A DNA stretch of 64,000 nt, taken from contig CM077597.1 of NCBI GenBank assembly GCA_039654915.1, positions 83,888,001 to 83,952,000 on the forward strand. Direction: 5' to 3'. The DNA comes from Aquilaria yunnanensis (lineage: Eukaryota; Streptophyta; Magnoliopsida; Malvales; Thymelaeaceae). The notes under the pieces were generated by a model. It was given only the letters and a program-made list of their open reading frames with translations, did not search any database and was not told where the DNA came from. Of the stretch, positions 33,480 through 45,010 are shown piece after piece. Both the position numbers and the translations under genes were made by a program. Position 1 is the first letter of the stretch, and each line of letters opens with the position of its first letter.

Positions 33480-33870
33480 TTGCCATAAAATGACACAGGT
33501 CTATAACCAATCCCCAAAACAACTGCCGATATTACATGAGTTATCCCTTGTGAAAAGGATGAATATTAGTTGACCATGTTTCAAGCCCAACAGTACATGG
33601 GATCGACTGAATAGAATTAAGTCTTGACCCACACAAAATTAGAACTGTGGTCCATGCTATCATAGAGCCAAGTTAGTTTTAATACCATTTGTGACGCCTC
33701 AAGTCTAAAACCAATTTGTGGAATATCTGCCTACATCACATGAATTATCATTTGTGAAATGATAAGTACTAGGTGATCAAGTTGTGAAACTTTAAGTCAT
33801 ATATACATATCAGATATCATATAGATTTCCCATATGTGATATGGGATGTCAAATTTCGTTGAAAGGTATA
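33480..33870 (-). mobile_element. TRIM-like element, left-arm copy
   Basis: Minus-strand copy of the structure described at 24810-25170. The outer LTR part reads TGACATCCCATATCACATAT on minus near 33845, and the primer-like CACAAATGGTATTAAAAC lies near 33690. Mirror at 56860-57245. Confidence 0.5.
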
Positions 33871-35992
33871 AAAAAATTAACTACATGTGGATCCCATAGG
33901 AAGAAATTTCTAGACCGATCCTTGTTGAACAACTCCTTTCTCATCTAGAATTGCATATGCAACCAAGACACGAGATGTCACAATAAAACAACATTGTGGC
34001 TGCTCAAGAAGGTTCTGAAAAACTTGGTATTTAACAGTCAGCCAGCAAATTGGTTGGAGATCATTTATTTATTGATATCCTTCTCCTTTTTCAAGATTTC
34101 CAAGAGAACACGTTGGTTTACTTCTTCTTTCAAATTTTGGTGTTTAAATCCCTAATCATTTCTCAAATAATGGTTGTATTTATATAGGCACTTCAAGTTC
34201 GATGCTGTTACTATTGCTATCCCCAACTCCTTGCTAACCTTCTAATAATATTCTCATTGCCGATTAGAAAAATTAAACAAAAGAAACTTAGTATTCTTTG
34301 CGCGGGCAATATGGAAAGGAGTAAATGATTTATCTTCAAAAGCAAATTCAAATTTATTTATTGAGTGAGAATCAAGTCATATATTATTTTAGAATTTGGG
34401 CATATTTATCTGGAGAAATGTGACACATATGTATCTAAAAATGGAGATAGAACTCATATCTATTAAATTGTGTTTGGTCAGATATATTGTTGTATCTGGT
34501 GTAACAATTTATGTTTCAAAGTAGAGCAAATTTATTCAAAGAACTGGCATTGAGGCCAAGTGGGTGTCGGTCAAAAGAACTGGTACAAGTATGGCTATTA
34601 GATATTTAGGTGGCAACTTGAATTTTCTAAAATGGGGGAATAATGGTGTCTTTGAAATTATGTAAGTCTGAAATATTTATTTTCTATCATTAGATGTATC
34701 AGGCGACGTATTGGCCAGCTGCTCTTTTACTAGTGTAGCGAGTTCAGCTACTAGGTACTACCAACCATCTGTAATCAGTTTTCATAAATCTGTTAAAGGT
34801 TCTAGAAGAAATTGAAATGACTAAACTCACAAAGGAGGTGGATTAATTATAGGGGAATTCCTAAAATTCTTAGATCTAACCCAAAATTTTTAGCAAAATA
34901 TGTCTAACAAATTCTTAGATCTAACCCCAAATGAACAAAAACAATAACTACGGATAACGCGCGACAATACACAAGCAATAACATGCTTGAAGCTTGCTGA
35001 TAAATAGTTTAATATGAATATTAGTTGCATTGAGTTGTTACTGGCAAAAGAGCCCAGCTGCCCGGTACAAGTGGACCGATTAATTCGATTGTTTCGGTGA
35101 CGAGAAAGTCCAAGTCGTCTTTCTCTATGCGAATTAGCCGACTGCAAGAGCTGAATATACAAATCCCAAGTCAACTTTGTATATACAAATTAATTAGAAT
35201 TTTGTAACATTACCAATCATGCACGCACAAACACAAAAAAATTTTTAAAAGGTCAGTGGGGCAGATATGCAGTACCCAGAACAAAAGTTTTTACATTTTG
35301 ATTTACCAGATAGAAGACTGCAATATATGCAAGTGTTTTTTCCGCCATTTACTGTGTATACCGTATGATACACAACATCAATTAGGGATAAAAAACATAA
35401 CTTCTTATTTCATTTTAAATTGTATACATCAAAGTATCATATACTTATATAAAATAAAAAGTAAAATGGTATACATATTTTTAGCATAGATATTATGTTA
35501 TTTTATTATTTTTTTTATTTTTTGTTTTAAGAATAAAATTCAATTAATAAATTTTAACATCATTGAGTTTCGAAACTATTACAATTTTTTTCTTTTGTTT
35601 TTATCATTCATTTTAACCAAAGTACACTACATTTATCAATATATATTACTTATAATTGGTAAATTGTGATGAAAATAATTAGAATAAATATAAAATGTGT
35701 GAAAAAATTATATTCAATATTTTCATATTAAAATGATATCTTTATTATTTACCACGCAATTAAAACTGAATGAAACCTTTCACAAGCCCAAAACTAAACA
35801 ATCTAATGTTATAAAACTTTAACCTAGGGTGCTCAAGTTATCACTTCAAAAATTGCAATCGTATGAAGAAAGACTACTTGCACTAATACCTCTCACAATC
35901 CACTAAATCGCATTAATTATATAAATTTCGATGTTCGAACTACGTTCATTCCCATTAAAAGTTTTATTTAGAAAAAAAAAAAACAGGTATAA
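33871..35992. other. Decayed unit copy, intergenic part, with two exon-like relics
   Basis: Homologous (inverted) to about 22980-24700. It includes the RTGTSMAIRYLGGNLNF relic at 34545-34675 (plus) and the IRIEKDDLDFLVTETIELIG relic at about 35028-35135 (minus). The overlapping frame 34890-35174 on minus is probably a shadow. The rest is AT-rich with no gene. Confidence 0.5.
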
Positions 35993-36259
35993 CTATACCT
36001 TAAGTTTAACATTTTGGTCATTTAGGAGTTTGTATTTCTTGGTTTTTTTTTTCTCACGCTCTTTCTCATTAATTTGTGCCAGCAATAATATATTAAACAA
36101 AGACTGATTAAGACTTTGTATTTCTTGGTCTTTTTCTTTCTTTGGTGCTTCGTCATTCATTTGTCCTAGCAATACATTAAACAAAGTCTGACGAAGACTT
36201 AACAGTTTCTCAATGTAAAGTAGGACATTTATTAGGGTGGACATGCTCCTACTAACCAT
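35993..36259 (-). CDS. 88-aa frame with internal duplication, function unknown
   Basis: An uninterrupted frame from ATG to stop, identical in protein to its mirror at 54464-54730. It consists of two similar units, TLFNVLLGQMNDE followed by a KKEKDQE-like charged stretch, then SLFNILLLAQINEKEREKKK. Each unit is a hydrophobic helix-like piece followed by a strongly charged tail, so a coiled or amphipathic helix is possible. Related fragments lie at 22850-22980, 30555-30720 and 60270-60430. No family was recognised. It may be a gene exon or a relic. Confidence 0.35.
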   Translation of the reverse strand: MVSRSMSTLINVLLYIEKLLSLRQTLFNVLLGQMNDEAPKKEKDQEIQSLNQSLFNILLLAQINEKEREKKKTKKYKLLNDQNVKLKV

Positions 36260-36399
36260 TTAGTAACATTCATTTTACTAACCGATGTCTTTAGTATTGA
36301 TACTGTCAAGTATATCACACCCATAATAAGTAGTTTATTGCATGATATTTTATTTTATATATGTAAATTGTGGAAACCCGCACCTCTTTCATGTTCCTT

Positions 36400-36600
36400 T
36401 AAAATTTCAAGTCAAACCTGGAGATTGCAACTTCTACGGCCAAGGATAACATTAGTGACATCAAGTATCAAATGGAACTTTGTTGCTGCAATTCCTTCTC
36501 TTGCCATCCAGTTCCAAGCAGCAACAGCACCGAACTAAGCAGCAAATGCATGCACAATGCAAGAGCATCCATGAGGCACTTAAATAATTTCTAGTTTTAG
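36400..36600 (+). pseudogene. Exon-2 pseudogene copy of the intact gene
   Basis: Matches the last exon of the gene at 21860-22048. It has NLEIATSTAKDN, then a 5-bp net deletion that shifts the frame, then SSIKWNFVAAIPSLAIQFQA in the frame of 36338-36538, ending in a stop where the gene ends. Exon 1, both introns and the promoter are absent. The 3' flank to about 36760 is also conserved, so this is a genomic duplication and not a processed copy. Mirror at 54123-54323. Confidence 0.85.
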
Positions 36601-37260
36601 TACTAATGAATAAACTGCCTCCTATCTGTCTCTTAATTTCATGAATTATCTATGTCTCGTTATCTGTTATCTGTATGTTGTTGTGTTGTGTCCAATAGTA
36701 TACTTTGAATTAACCTTCATTCACAATGAATATAATTTTTTACATTAAAAAATAAAAGCCCACATGTGAGCAAGCTAGAAACTCAAAAGTTAGATGGGGG
36801 AAGGGGGAGGATTAGCTTTGTTTTTCAGCAAAATCACAATAACAATTGATTTTTGAATCGTAAATAAACCAAGTTGAGAGCATGTCACATACAAAATTTT
36901 GGTGTTGGGCAAAGGGTAAACAGCTATGAAATCTTGCTTGTACTATTAAATTGATGAGAGCAAGCAAGTTAAGATCTGATAATTAAATTGAGATCATGCA
37001 AGTCGCCAGTTGATAATAAAGAAAAAGGGTTCCAAAAAATGAGTTGGAAACCAGTAATTCAATGAGGCTTAAAAAATCTAAAAATGCTTCTTTTGTCTTG
37101 AATGACGTATGAGTTTACACCTCTTGATTTTTCATTTCAATTACCTGTTTGGAGCTAGCAAAAAATACAGCAGATAAAGTATTCAAATAGCTGGAGATTG
37201 GAGACTGAACCCCCGGTGTATATATACCAGCTAACGGTGTTGGTGTCTACCATTAATATA
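36601..37260. other. 3' flank of the duplicated unit, non-coding
   Basis: Homologous (inverted) to about 21000-21800. It includes 'tgcaagtcgccagttgataa' near 36998. There is an 8-bp arm difference near 37095. No gene. Confidence 0.5.
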
Positions 37261-37274
37261 CATTAGATAGTGGT

Positions 37275-37526
37275 TTGATTAAACAGGGAAGCGTGAAAGG
37301 GATTGACAGGCTAAAGAAAAGAACCAACTTCCTTCGTCCCCCATTGTTCTCCCTTTTCAGTACCCGAAAGCGCCCAGTCCGTCTTGGTTGTTCTCCTATG
37401 AAGATGATTGAGAGGCTAAATAAAAGGATTTTAAGGTGGGATCCACAAAAAGCACATGTTTTTACAAGAATAAAAGTTTTTTCCCTGTTCCTAGAATTGA
37501 ATGAGTTTATTGATATTTGGGATTAG
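37275..37526 (+). other. 83-aa open frame, unidentified
   Basis: Frame with a basic, Arg/Lys-rich N-terminal half (SVKGIDRLKKRTNFLRPP, KRPVRLGCSPMKMIERLNKR). It is identical in the right arm (53205-53456, minus). No recognised motif, start context or splice signals. It may be a chance frame in non-repetitive sequence. Confidence 0.2.
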
Positions 37527-37629
37527 GGTTTTATGTTTCGAAATGAACGGTTGCAGAAAATTTAAGTAATGATATTCATTGTTTGGCTGTTCGTACGTAT
37601 GTGAGAAAGATGCATTTTTTATTCTGGTT

Positions 37630-37715
37630 ATATACATACATATATGTATGTGTATATATACATACATATATGTATGTTTGTGTGTGCGTGTGTGTGTGTG
37701 TGTTTGTGTATATAA
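37630..37715. repeat. ATGTATAC/(TG)n compound microsatellite
   Basis: Alternating 'tacatacatatatgtatg' blocks followed by a TG-rich run. The frames over it (37579-37944 and others) are artefacts. Mirror at 53016-53100. Confidence 0.95.
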
Positions 37716-37729
37716 GCCTATGTTACAAT

Positions 37730-38345
37730 TGTATGGATTTGGGTTGCCATTGTACGAAAGTGGATCCATATATATATTGGGTTGCCATTGCATGAAAGTT
37801 GATTCATATATATATGAAGCTATATACTATTCGTGTAGAACAAAGAAAAAATTTTATAGCATAGTGTACAGATATAACATAAAACATAGAGACACACCTA
37901 TAATTTTAGTTGGTGGGAAAATTGAGCTCGAACACAATTTATAGCCGCAACTAAGTTCTTATTATACAAAACTTGTGCATGAAATTTTGTTTGAATTTGA
38001 GTTTCTATAATACAATGCTTGTAACCTATTGTATGAAACCAAGCTGGTGTCTTATAAATGTAGAAGTTGAGATTATGATATATAATTGAGTCTCATGCTG
38101 TATTAATTAAACTATTAATGTATGAAAGTGGACATCTATGGAATAAAAATTATTTCCTACTAAGCGAAATTTAGTTCATATTATACAAAAATGAGTTCTT
38201 ATATGAAATTGAAGCTCCTCCATAAAGTCAAACAAAAGCTCTCCTAATGTAAAACTGAATCTTGGATGTATTAACTTGGTAACTTATTGTATGAAATTGA
38301 TATCCAACTGTATGCAACTCTCTAAATACCAATGTTTCAAAGAAA
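37730..38345. repeat. Degenerate repeats around 'TGTATGAAA'
   Basis: About eight loosely spaced copies of a phrase like 'attgtatgaaa(t/c)tgga' (near 37752, 37791, 37978, 38032, 38120, 38212, 38287 and others), often followed by a short AT-rich tail. It looks like a worn tandem array or low-complexity expansion. Mirror at about 52385-53000. Confidence 0.55.
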
Positions 38346-38692
38346 ACAGAATTAACAAAATTATTTTTTAATAATAACCATATTTATCATGTTATCTCTA
38401 TTATTTCCTTATGATTATCTCTTCAGATGTATTCAAATTCAAAAATTTGCGACAAATAAAAAATTTGAATAAAGTTAATATATTTCATAATTATCCCAAT
38501 CAAATCCAACTTAGTCTAACAAATAAAAGTTACCATTTCTAATTAAAACCACAACTAATAGACATTAATGTGAGATAACGCTAGTATATATGCATCGCGT
38601 TTGCCTTAGAATGCATAGAATAGCTAACTTCATAATAATGTTATTAATTTTCCGTTTAGGCTAGCACACTAGATCGCATGATCTTCTCAAAA
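38346..38692. other. AT-rich spacer
   Basis: No feature recognised. The block up to about 38692 is the last part with near-zero divergence between arms. The LINE/LTR composite shared with 1-4200 begins here. Confidence 0.5.
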
Positions 38693-40110
38693 CATCCTTA
38701 ATCTGTCTATCATTAATTTTCTCTCCTTTAATCACATTTCAATAATTGCGCTGCTATTTTTCTTTGTTGGGCTGCACAATTTCTCTCCACTCTAATTCGC
38801 AGCCCCCTTCAAGTCCACCATCCAATTTTTTGCCCAATACTTCCTTACCAAAGGTGTTAAGAACCTCGGCATTTAACTTACTTAGGCAACAATCAATATT
38901 TTTCCCATTATCCTCATTTAAATTATGAACCTATTCAAGAGTTCCTGCTCCTTCATTAATTTTAATCATTTCCCTAGAAGGTCTAGCGACTTTGTTCGTC
39001 ACACTTCCCCCAATCTGTTCATTTTCCCAAAGAAGTGTCTGTTCATCATCCAAGGATCCATTTCCCAGGAAGACTTCATCATGATCATCATTGAAATGTG
39101 CTCCATCAATTTCTAATTCTGATGAACAAATGCCATAATTTTTATTACTCTGGACCAAATCACTTTCTACAATAGACTCTTCAACAATTCTAACATTGAC
39201 AACTTTATCATCAACTTTTAACTAGACTACAGTAAAGTTGAAATCCATCTCATGCGTTAACATGAAAAATTCTTCCAACATGCAAACACCTTTTATCATA
39301 TACAGCTACCACTTTGCCCTACTTAATGCCCAACAATTCAAAAGTTGAACTTCTTCAAGCATACAAAGGGACTCCAACACACAACAATCAAACCAATCTG
39401 CCAGGACCATTCAGGTTCTTTTTCCATCCCCAATTCCATGAAAACTAATGATTAAAATATTCTTCTCCAACCAACAACGTATCTACTGTGTTCTTTGACT
39501 TGCATTCCTACAAAATTCTTAAACCACCAGGATAATTTATTTTACATAAGCTAGTACCATATGATTCGCATATATGTTGGATGGACATTTCCAACTCCAA
39601 ATGCTTTAACTCATCCACAGCACATCTCTTAAGCTTGGCAAGCTCTTCCAAATTTGACTATATTTTAACTTCAGCCTATTGGTTATTTGCTTCATCTTTG
39701 CTACCCTCCTTTGTTTTTCATCCCACCACCACATCATTGAAGCACCTCCCATCCCTTAGACTACTAGTATATCTTTTCCCTATCTTAGCTACTTTTTATG
39801 ACAGTCTACAGTTCCTTTGGTTTTCTCCATTTTTTTAAAATAGAATACATTGACCCTTATCTTGAAACTCCCAATCCATATCGAGTTCAAATCTGTATAT
39901 AAAAAACCAACATCTTTAACATCTTTGAAACAAATAAAACCTAATTTACGGCCTTTTTTTGTCTTTTCCAATGAACATATATGTCTATAACTACTCAAAA
40001 TCTTTGAAACACTTTCCACAAGTGATTCCTTCCCAATCTTCAGGAATGTTTATGAAACAAAAGGATGCACCAACCTAGTCCATCACCTTGTGAAGATCAC
40101 TGGCCCCAGC
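38693..40110 (-). pseudogene. LINE ORF1-like remnant, left-arm copy
   Basis: Second copy of 1-1440. The RRM-like frame at 39789-40019 reads KLGFICFKDVKDVGFLYTDL and IWIGSFKIRVNVF; the acidic tail at 38931-39158 contains DGAHFNDDHDEVFLGNG. The long frame opened by the AC repeat is an artefact. Mirror at 50625-52060. Confidence 0.65.
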
Positions 40111-40161
40111 TTTCTCCTATACCGTTTACCACAGTCAAACCCCCTTATAATTTCTCTTCCA

Positions 40162-40168
<7 letters not shown>

Positions 40169-40199
<31 letters not shown>
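40169..40199. repeat. (AC)n microsatellite, left arm
   Basis: About 15 AC units followed by a short TC run. The right-arm counterpart is much expanded on the AG side. Confidence 0.95.
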
Positions 40200-40201
<2 letters not shown>

Positions 40202-40259
40202 CTCTCTATCTCACCATATCTTGGATAGGATAGGGAAAGGTCCAAATGGATAGTGAAGT

Positions 40260-41299
40260 AAGGCAATTATGCATGGCTAGTTTAAAAAGTAAAAATATGG
40301 CGTCCTTATGAAAATGTGGTGGATATTTTGGCAAGAGTAAGCGGCTTTGCTACAACAGGTAGTTGCTAGTTTTCATGGTAAGGAAGGCAGACTATCAAAT
40401 CTTTTAGGGAAAAGGAGTTAGAGTGGTGTCTAGGGGAAAATATTAAAAATAGGTAGGGATATAGAGTTGAGTGGAGTTCCTTTTTTAAATTCCTTTAATG
40501 GAAAGTTAGGAATTAGGGTAAATATAGATTTTAGAAAGACGTTTGGATGGTAAATGGATGTTTAGAAAAGAGATTTCCTAAGTTAGCTTGGTTACAGTCA
40601 AATGTAAAGTGCAAGGTCTACGAAAAATGAATTTGGGTTTATAGTAAGTGGGCGTGGCAGTGGGAATGGAGGAGAAGATAATAGGGCAAAAGAGTGAAGA
40701 AAATCATTAACTAACAAACATTTTGCAAGATTTCCCATGGATTCTAAAGCCTTTAATTCTTGTATTTGGAGTGGGAACTTTGGTAGTTTGTTCACTGTTC
40801 AAAAGTTATCCAGATGCTTAGATGAGATGCTACTATAGATCTATGAGGGTGAGGCTTCTGGTTGTTGGAGAAAGTGGCTTCCAAAAAATGTATCATTTTT
40901 TTTGTCATGAATGATCCAAGACCATGTTTCGACAAACTTGAACTTGACTAGTAGAGGCATATCTTTGCCTAATAAGAAATTTTCCTGCGTGAGAAAGATA
41001 TTGAGGATACAGAACATATTTTTCCACATTATGTTAAATCTAGTTTAGTGTGGCACTTGATCTTGTGATGGTGCAATATATAGTTATAGTTTGCTCCTAG
41101 CTTACTAGAGCTTGTGAGGGGCAATCCAAGTGAACGCAAGACATTGGAGCAATTTAAAGTGTGGCACGCAATTCTACAAGTCACAATTTGGGCTTTATGG
41201 GAAAGGAAAAATAAGGTGGTATTTAACAATAAAAACTTCAAGGCTATATGTAAACAATTTACAAGTACTTCCCCTAAGTTCAAATGCCAAGGTAAGTAA
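40260..41299 (+). pseudogene. LINE ORF2 C-terminal remnant, left-arm copy
   Basis: Second copy of 1620-2607. Clearest parts are STNLNLTSRGISLPNKKFSC near 40930-40990, KDIEDTEHIFPH near 41000-41030, and FKVWHAILQVTIWALWERKN followed by VVFNNKNFK (41114-41299). These match the zinc-binding end of plant LINE ORF2. Stops break it. Confidence 0.65.
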
Positions 41300-41309
41300 A
41301 TCTTCAGTT

Positions 41310-42928
41310 ATTTTCCTCAAATAATTTTTATTAAGTAAAAAAAGCAAGCTAAGTAAGGTTATGAGTAGTTCCTAAGTGCAAATAGCACTTAATATGAAAC
41401 TAAGGTCATGTAAGTATTCATAACCAAACAAGTTAATACCATAAGTATTTCTAGCCATTTTAACCAAAAGTGAAAATTACGGGCTAAAAATGCACTAATT
41501 GCGAAATTAAGCTATTATGTTTTATAATGCCTTAAGTGGCTTAAAGGCAAAGTGTGTGGGTAAGAAATTTTTTTCTATAGGACCAATGAGAGATGGTGGA
41601 GGAAGGGGTTAGGTGGCCTAAGAAAAACAAATAGAAGTCTTGGGGCCAAAGTGACAAGAAAACAAAAATAGGCTAACTACAACAGTTAAGATATTTTAAG
41701 AAAAGATGAACAACACTATTCATCACCATTTTCATTCCATTAACATAGTTGTCCTCTCTCCATAGCTCCTTCTCATCAAACCTCATAATCTACTCAATAT
41801 TCCATGAAAATAAAAGGTCCCAAAACCATCCCAACAAGCGTCTACCTCATCTTTGGTGTATTTGGTGCACTTGAAGTTATTCTTGCAAGTTTTCATTTCA
41901 AACCCTAAGGTAAGCTTATATAGTCCTTATGGGTTAGTTCTAAGCCTATTAAATGGTTATAAATAGTCTTAATTTCATGTCCTTAGTGTCCACTTAGTTG
42001 AATTCAAGCTTGGTCATCAAAGGAACTTCATTGAACTCACGTGTGCTTTTTGTTTTATAGATGATTTGAGGTGAGAGATTTAAGTTATGGCATGATTGAA
42101 TGACATATAACTAGTGTTGTAACACTTATGAGTATGTTTTGTTTGGGTACTAAGTGATTTGGCCATGGTGGCGTGGTGTCATAGGCCATGGGCGGCCCGT
42201 CACCAAGGGCAACCCTGTCCCGTGTTTTCAATTTGTTTCAAGCACCTAAGTATTACAGTTTTCTTCCTAGGCCTAATCTATGGTGTTTAGCACTTTAATT
42301 CAAGCTTCAAACCCACCCCTAAAGCTAAGATAATGCATTATTAGTAGGTAAGAATAAGTTTAAGTGAAGTTTAAGTGGTTTCGTTTAGGTACCTTAAGGC
42401 TTAAAGAGGTGCCAAGATGGGACTAAGAGGAGCTTGATGCTGCAATGGCCAAAGAATGAGGCCAAGAACCTCTAAAATTGGATTTAAATCTGAGCTGGGT
42501 TCGAGACCTCTAATGGCCCAAGGATAGAGGCCAGGTACTTTGGGCATTGTAGTGGTTCCTAAGAAGTCCTGGCTAAGCTACAAGTTTTTTAAGTGATCCA
42601 CCAAGGAGCCCAAGCCCAATCTAAAAGAATTTGGCAAAGAATGGCCACTAAGTTCCTTACCTGGCATCACAAGAAAAGGGAAAATATGGGTAAGAAAAAG
42701 CTAAGTGATGGCTTGCTTAAGTAAGCCCATAAGGAGTGAGTACGGTCAAGTAAGCGAAAACTTACATTAAATACTCGTCAATATGACTTCAAGGAGTAAG
42801 TTAAGTGCTAGCATGGGATACTAGGGCCAGTATCCAAGTATCCCAGCCATAAAAGCTCATGGCAAGTTTATCACCTATGGGTGTATGAAAGTCCTAAATG
42901 CAATTACATGTGCATGTTTCATCCATAC
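41310..42928 (+). mobile_element. Gypsy LTR fragment, split by the central element
   Basis: Homologous to 2640-4200. It stops at 42928 ('gtttcatccatac'), where the Tat-like LTR starts. The unbroken copy continues past this point near 4200, so the Tat-like element inserted into this LTR. About 70 bp present in the other copies are missing near 41395. Confidence 0.75.
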
Positions 42929-43779
42929 TGATAGCCAAAGGGCTATCGCCTCTCTCACTACATACTTCCTGCCAGTAGCGTGGTTGGGAAACCTGGCGTT
43001 ACCCGAAGGAGGCGCTAACACTGACCTCGGAAGGAGCGAAGTCAAACGCCTCGAACTCAGGACTTCGGCTAGTACGTCAGGAATTTCAAAAATGTTGCCG
43101 GCTCCCTTAGAGGACCAAACGGATAGCCTTCGGTAATAAAGAACCAGCTATTGCAAGCAGGAGAGACTCTCCCCGAAGGCGGAACCCCTGAGCAAGAGAA
43201 ATCCCCGAACTACCGGCATGATTCCTGAAGAAGGGCACCCGTACCAAAGGACGACCTCGCCCAAAGGACCTCATGACTACGGCATGAGCATTTAAGGAGC
43301 CTCTGACATGTCGCCCCCACTGCCTGGGATGGCGGTCTGACACGCCGACGCCGTCCGAGTCTTGTCACAACCTATCTCGGACCAAGATTCAAGGAGCCTA
43401 CAAACGGCTACTTGTCCCCTACGCTCGAAAGTACAGAGAGCATCCGACCGAACACGTGTCGTGATCTGAACGGGCTAGACACTCCTATAAATACCAGGAA
43501 ACAAGCCCTGGCAAAAGATCCGACCCTCTCTCCCTGAGGAAAATAAAAACAGGCAAAGGCCACTTCACCCCTTAGTGCTCCTCCTCTATCTTCCTTCAGG
43601 ACACTAACTTGGGCGTCGGAGGCTCATCCCCAGAAAAACATCCCGGGGACCTCCTAACCCTCTTCTCTTCAGCATTTCAGGCACACTCCCCTGGGAAATC
43701 TGTGCTCCAGCCGTTCTCCCTCTCAGGAAGTCCCTCCCGAAGTCATAATGTCACCCGAAAAAGATGCTGCTGGGCATCA
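42929..43779 (+). mobile_element. 5' LTR of the central Tat-like gypsy element
   Basis: Starts TGATAGCCAAAGGGCTATCG, where the first 19 bases form a small hairpin, and ends GCTGGGCATCA just before a primer-type segment. It is clearly more GC-rich than its surroundings. The first 809 bp are repeated inverted at 46886-47704; the last 42 bp are not. Confidence 0.88.
43453..43493 (+). promoter_or_regulatory. LTR promoter: G-box and TATA box
   Basis: ACACGTGT (G-box core CACGTG at 43453-43458) lies about 28 bp upstream of TATAAATA (43486-43493). Both are kept in the inverted LTR, with the strand reversed. G-boxes are bound by bZIP/bHLH factors in stress and light responses; activity here is inferred. 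Confidence 0.5.
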
Positions 43780-43781
43780 TT

Positions 43782-43798
43782 TGGCATCGTCTGTGGGA
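43782..43798 (+). other. Primer-binding segment of the central element
   Basis: TGGCATCGTCTGTGGGA is a slightly decayed form of TGGCGCCGTCTGTGGGA, which follows the 5' LTR in many plant gypsy elements. Confidence 0.7.
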
Positions 43799-43804
43799 AC
43801 TCAC

Positions 43805-45010
43805 CCTCAGGTCGCCGTTGTTGAAACTCGGCATTCCAAGGACAAGGGACTTCCGAAGTCCTCGTCCGCGCCTGAAGTTCAACCGGCTACTGAGCAAACC
43901 CTTCCAAGGACTTCCTCGCCTGAGGAAGAACGTCCTCTAGTCATAACTATGAGTTTTCTGCACAACTTACAACTCTCCATTGTGGCCGAAATGACGCAGC
44001 AAATAGACCGAAGATGGCCGCAACCAGTGCAGGCCCAAAGGTCTTCCTCACCAGCACTCCTTTGGGAGAAAAGCCCGAGATCACCTTACCGGAGTTTGGG
44101 AAGTGGGGATCCGCGTGATGTGTCCTCAACGAAAAACATACCCCTCAGGGGATGACCTAAGGGGCCAGTAGGGCCTAAACGACCTAAAACCCCACGTCAA
44201 AAGAGTTCATCGCCTGAGGCAAAATCGCCATCCCCTCGGCGGCGAAGTCCGTCCCTGAAAAGGCACCGGCAATCTCCCTTCCCAGAAGCCTACAAGCACC
44301 AGGAAGAAGTGCCCAGTACTACGATCCTTGAGGAGAAAATGTTAGCGAGGTTGGAGAAAGTGGAAAAATAGGTAGCTCGCAAACCAGTATGGGCCAAGTT
44401 GTCTGAAACTTTCTGTGGGGATGAATCGCCGTTCACCCGAACAGTGGTCGAGGCAGCCATGCCAAGTGACTTTTGGGTGCCTCGGCTGGAAGCCTATGAT
44501 GGCCGAATTGACCCCCAGGCTCATCTAACTAAATACAAACGTAGATTGGTGTTACACGGTGTTGATGATGCTACTTTGTGCACATGCTTTGAGGTCACCC
44601 TCGCAAGGCCCTCGATGGCATGGTATAACTCATTGGCCCCTGGAACCATCAGGGAGTTTCAGGAGTTGTCCACAGCCTTTACACAGCAGTTCATTGGAAG
44701 CTGTCCGATGGCGAAGATGCCGGTCCAGATGTTCGACATAGCGCAGAAGAACGGAGAAACCATCCGCGACTATGTCGAAAGGTTTAATGGAGAGGCCCTA
44801 AGTGTTCAAGACTTTCGGCCCGAAATACGCATCCTCGCCATGACACGGGGCCTTCAGAGGGACTCACAGCTGTTCTACGAGTTTTCCAAGGACCCCCCGG
44901 ACACGCTTGGCGAATTTTACCGAAGGGCCGAGCAGCACATGATAGCCGAAGAGCTGAGAATGGGTGGACCAAAGAATGATGACACCCGTCCCGAAGGGAC
45001 CGGCCAGTAA
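43805..45010 (+). pseudogene. Tat-like gypsy gag, N-terminal and capsid part
   Basis: Proline/serine-rich leader frames (from 43748, then shifted at about 44156 with a SPRRRSPSLKRHRQ piece) lead past a TAG near 44371 into the capsid frame 44399-45010. That frame carries VPRLEAYDGRIDPQAHL, a KYKRRLVLHGVDDATLC stretch, ARPSMAWYNSLAPGTI and SVQDFRPEIRILAMTRGLQ, the Retrotrans_gag pattern of Tat-lineage elements. A shift near 44990 moves the frame to the zinc-knuckle part. This is single-copy centre sequence, not in either arm. Confidence 0.85.

Larger units (their letters stand above)
26981..43737 (+). repeat. Left arm of giant inverted repeat (at least 16.7 kb)
   Basis: The whole interval reappears as its reverse complement at 46886-64000. 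Matching landmarks include reading frames at 28304, 30145, 34890, 35993, 37491, 38931 and 41029, each with a mirrored partner; paired coordinates sum to about 90,710-90,990. The sum drifts because of indels: an 8-bp difference near 37100, about 265 bp near 31400, and about 70 bp near 41395. The left boundary shown is only where the right arm hits the window edge, so the true arm is longer. The arm holds a gypsy 3' end, LINE fragments, a decayed gene copy, a LINE/LTR composite and the first LTR of the central element. Confidence 0.97.

Noticed and set aside
34890..35174. 94-aa frame identical in both arms
   Set aside because: Falls in the near-identical part of the arms, so identity is not evidence of coding; the opposite frame is better conserved in the third copy at 23531.
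37579..37944. 121-aa frame rich in Val/Cys/Tyr (and its mirror 52787-53152)
   Set aside because: Made of the TG/ATGTATAC microsatellite.
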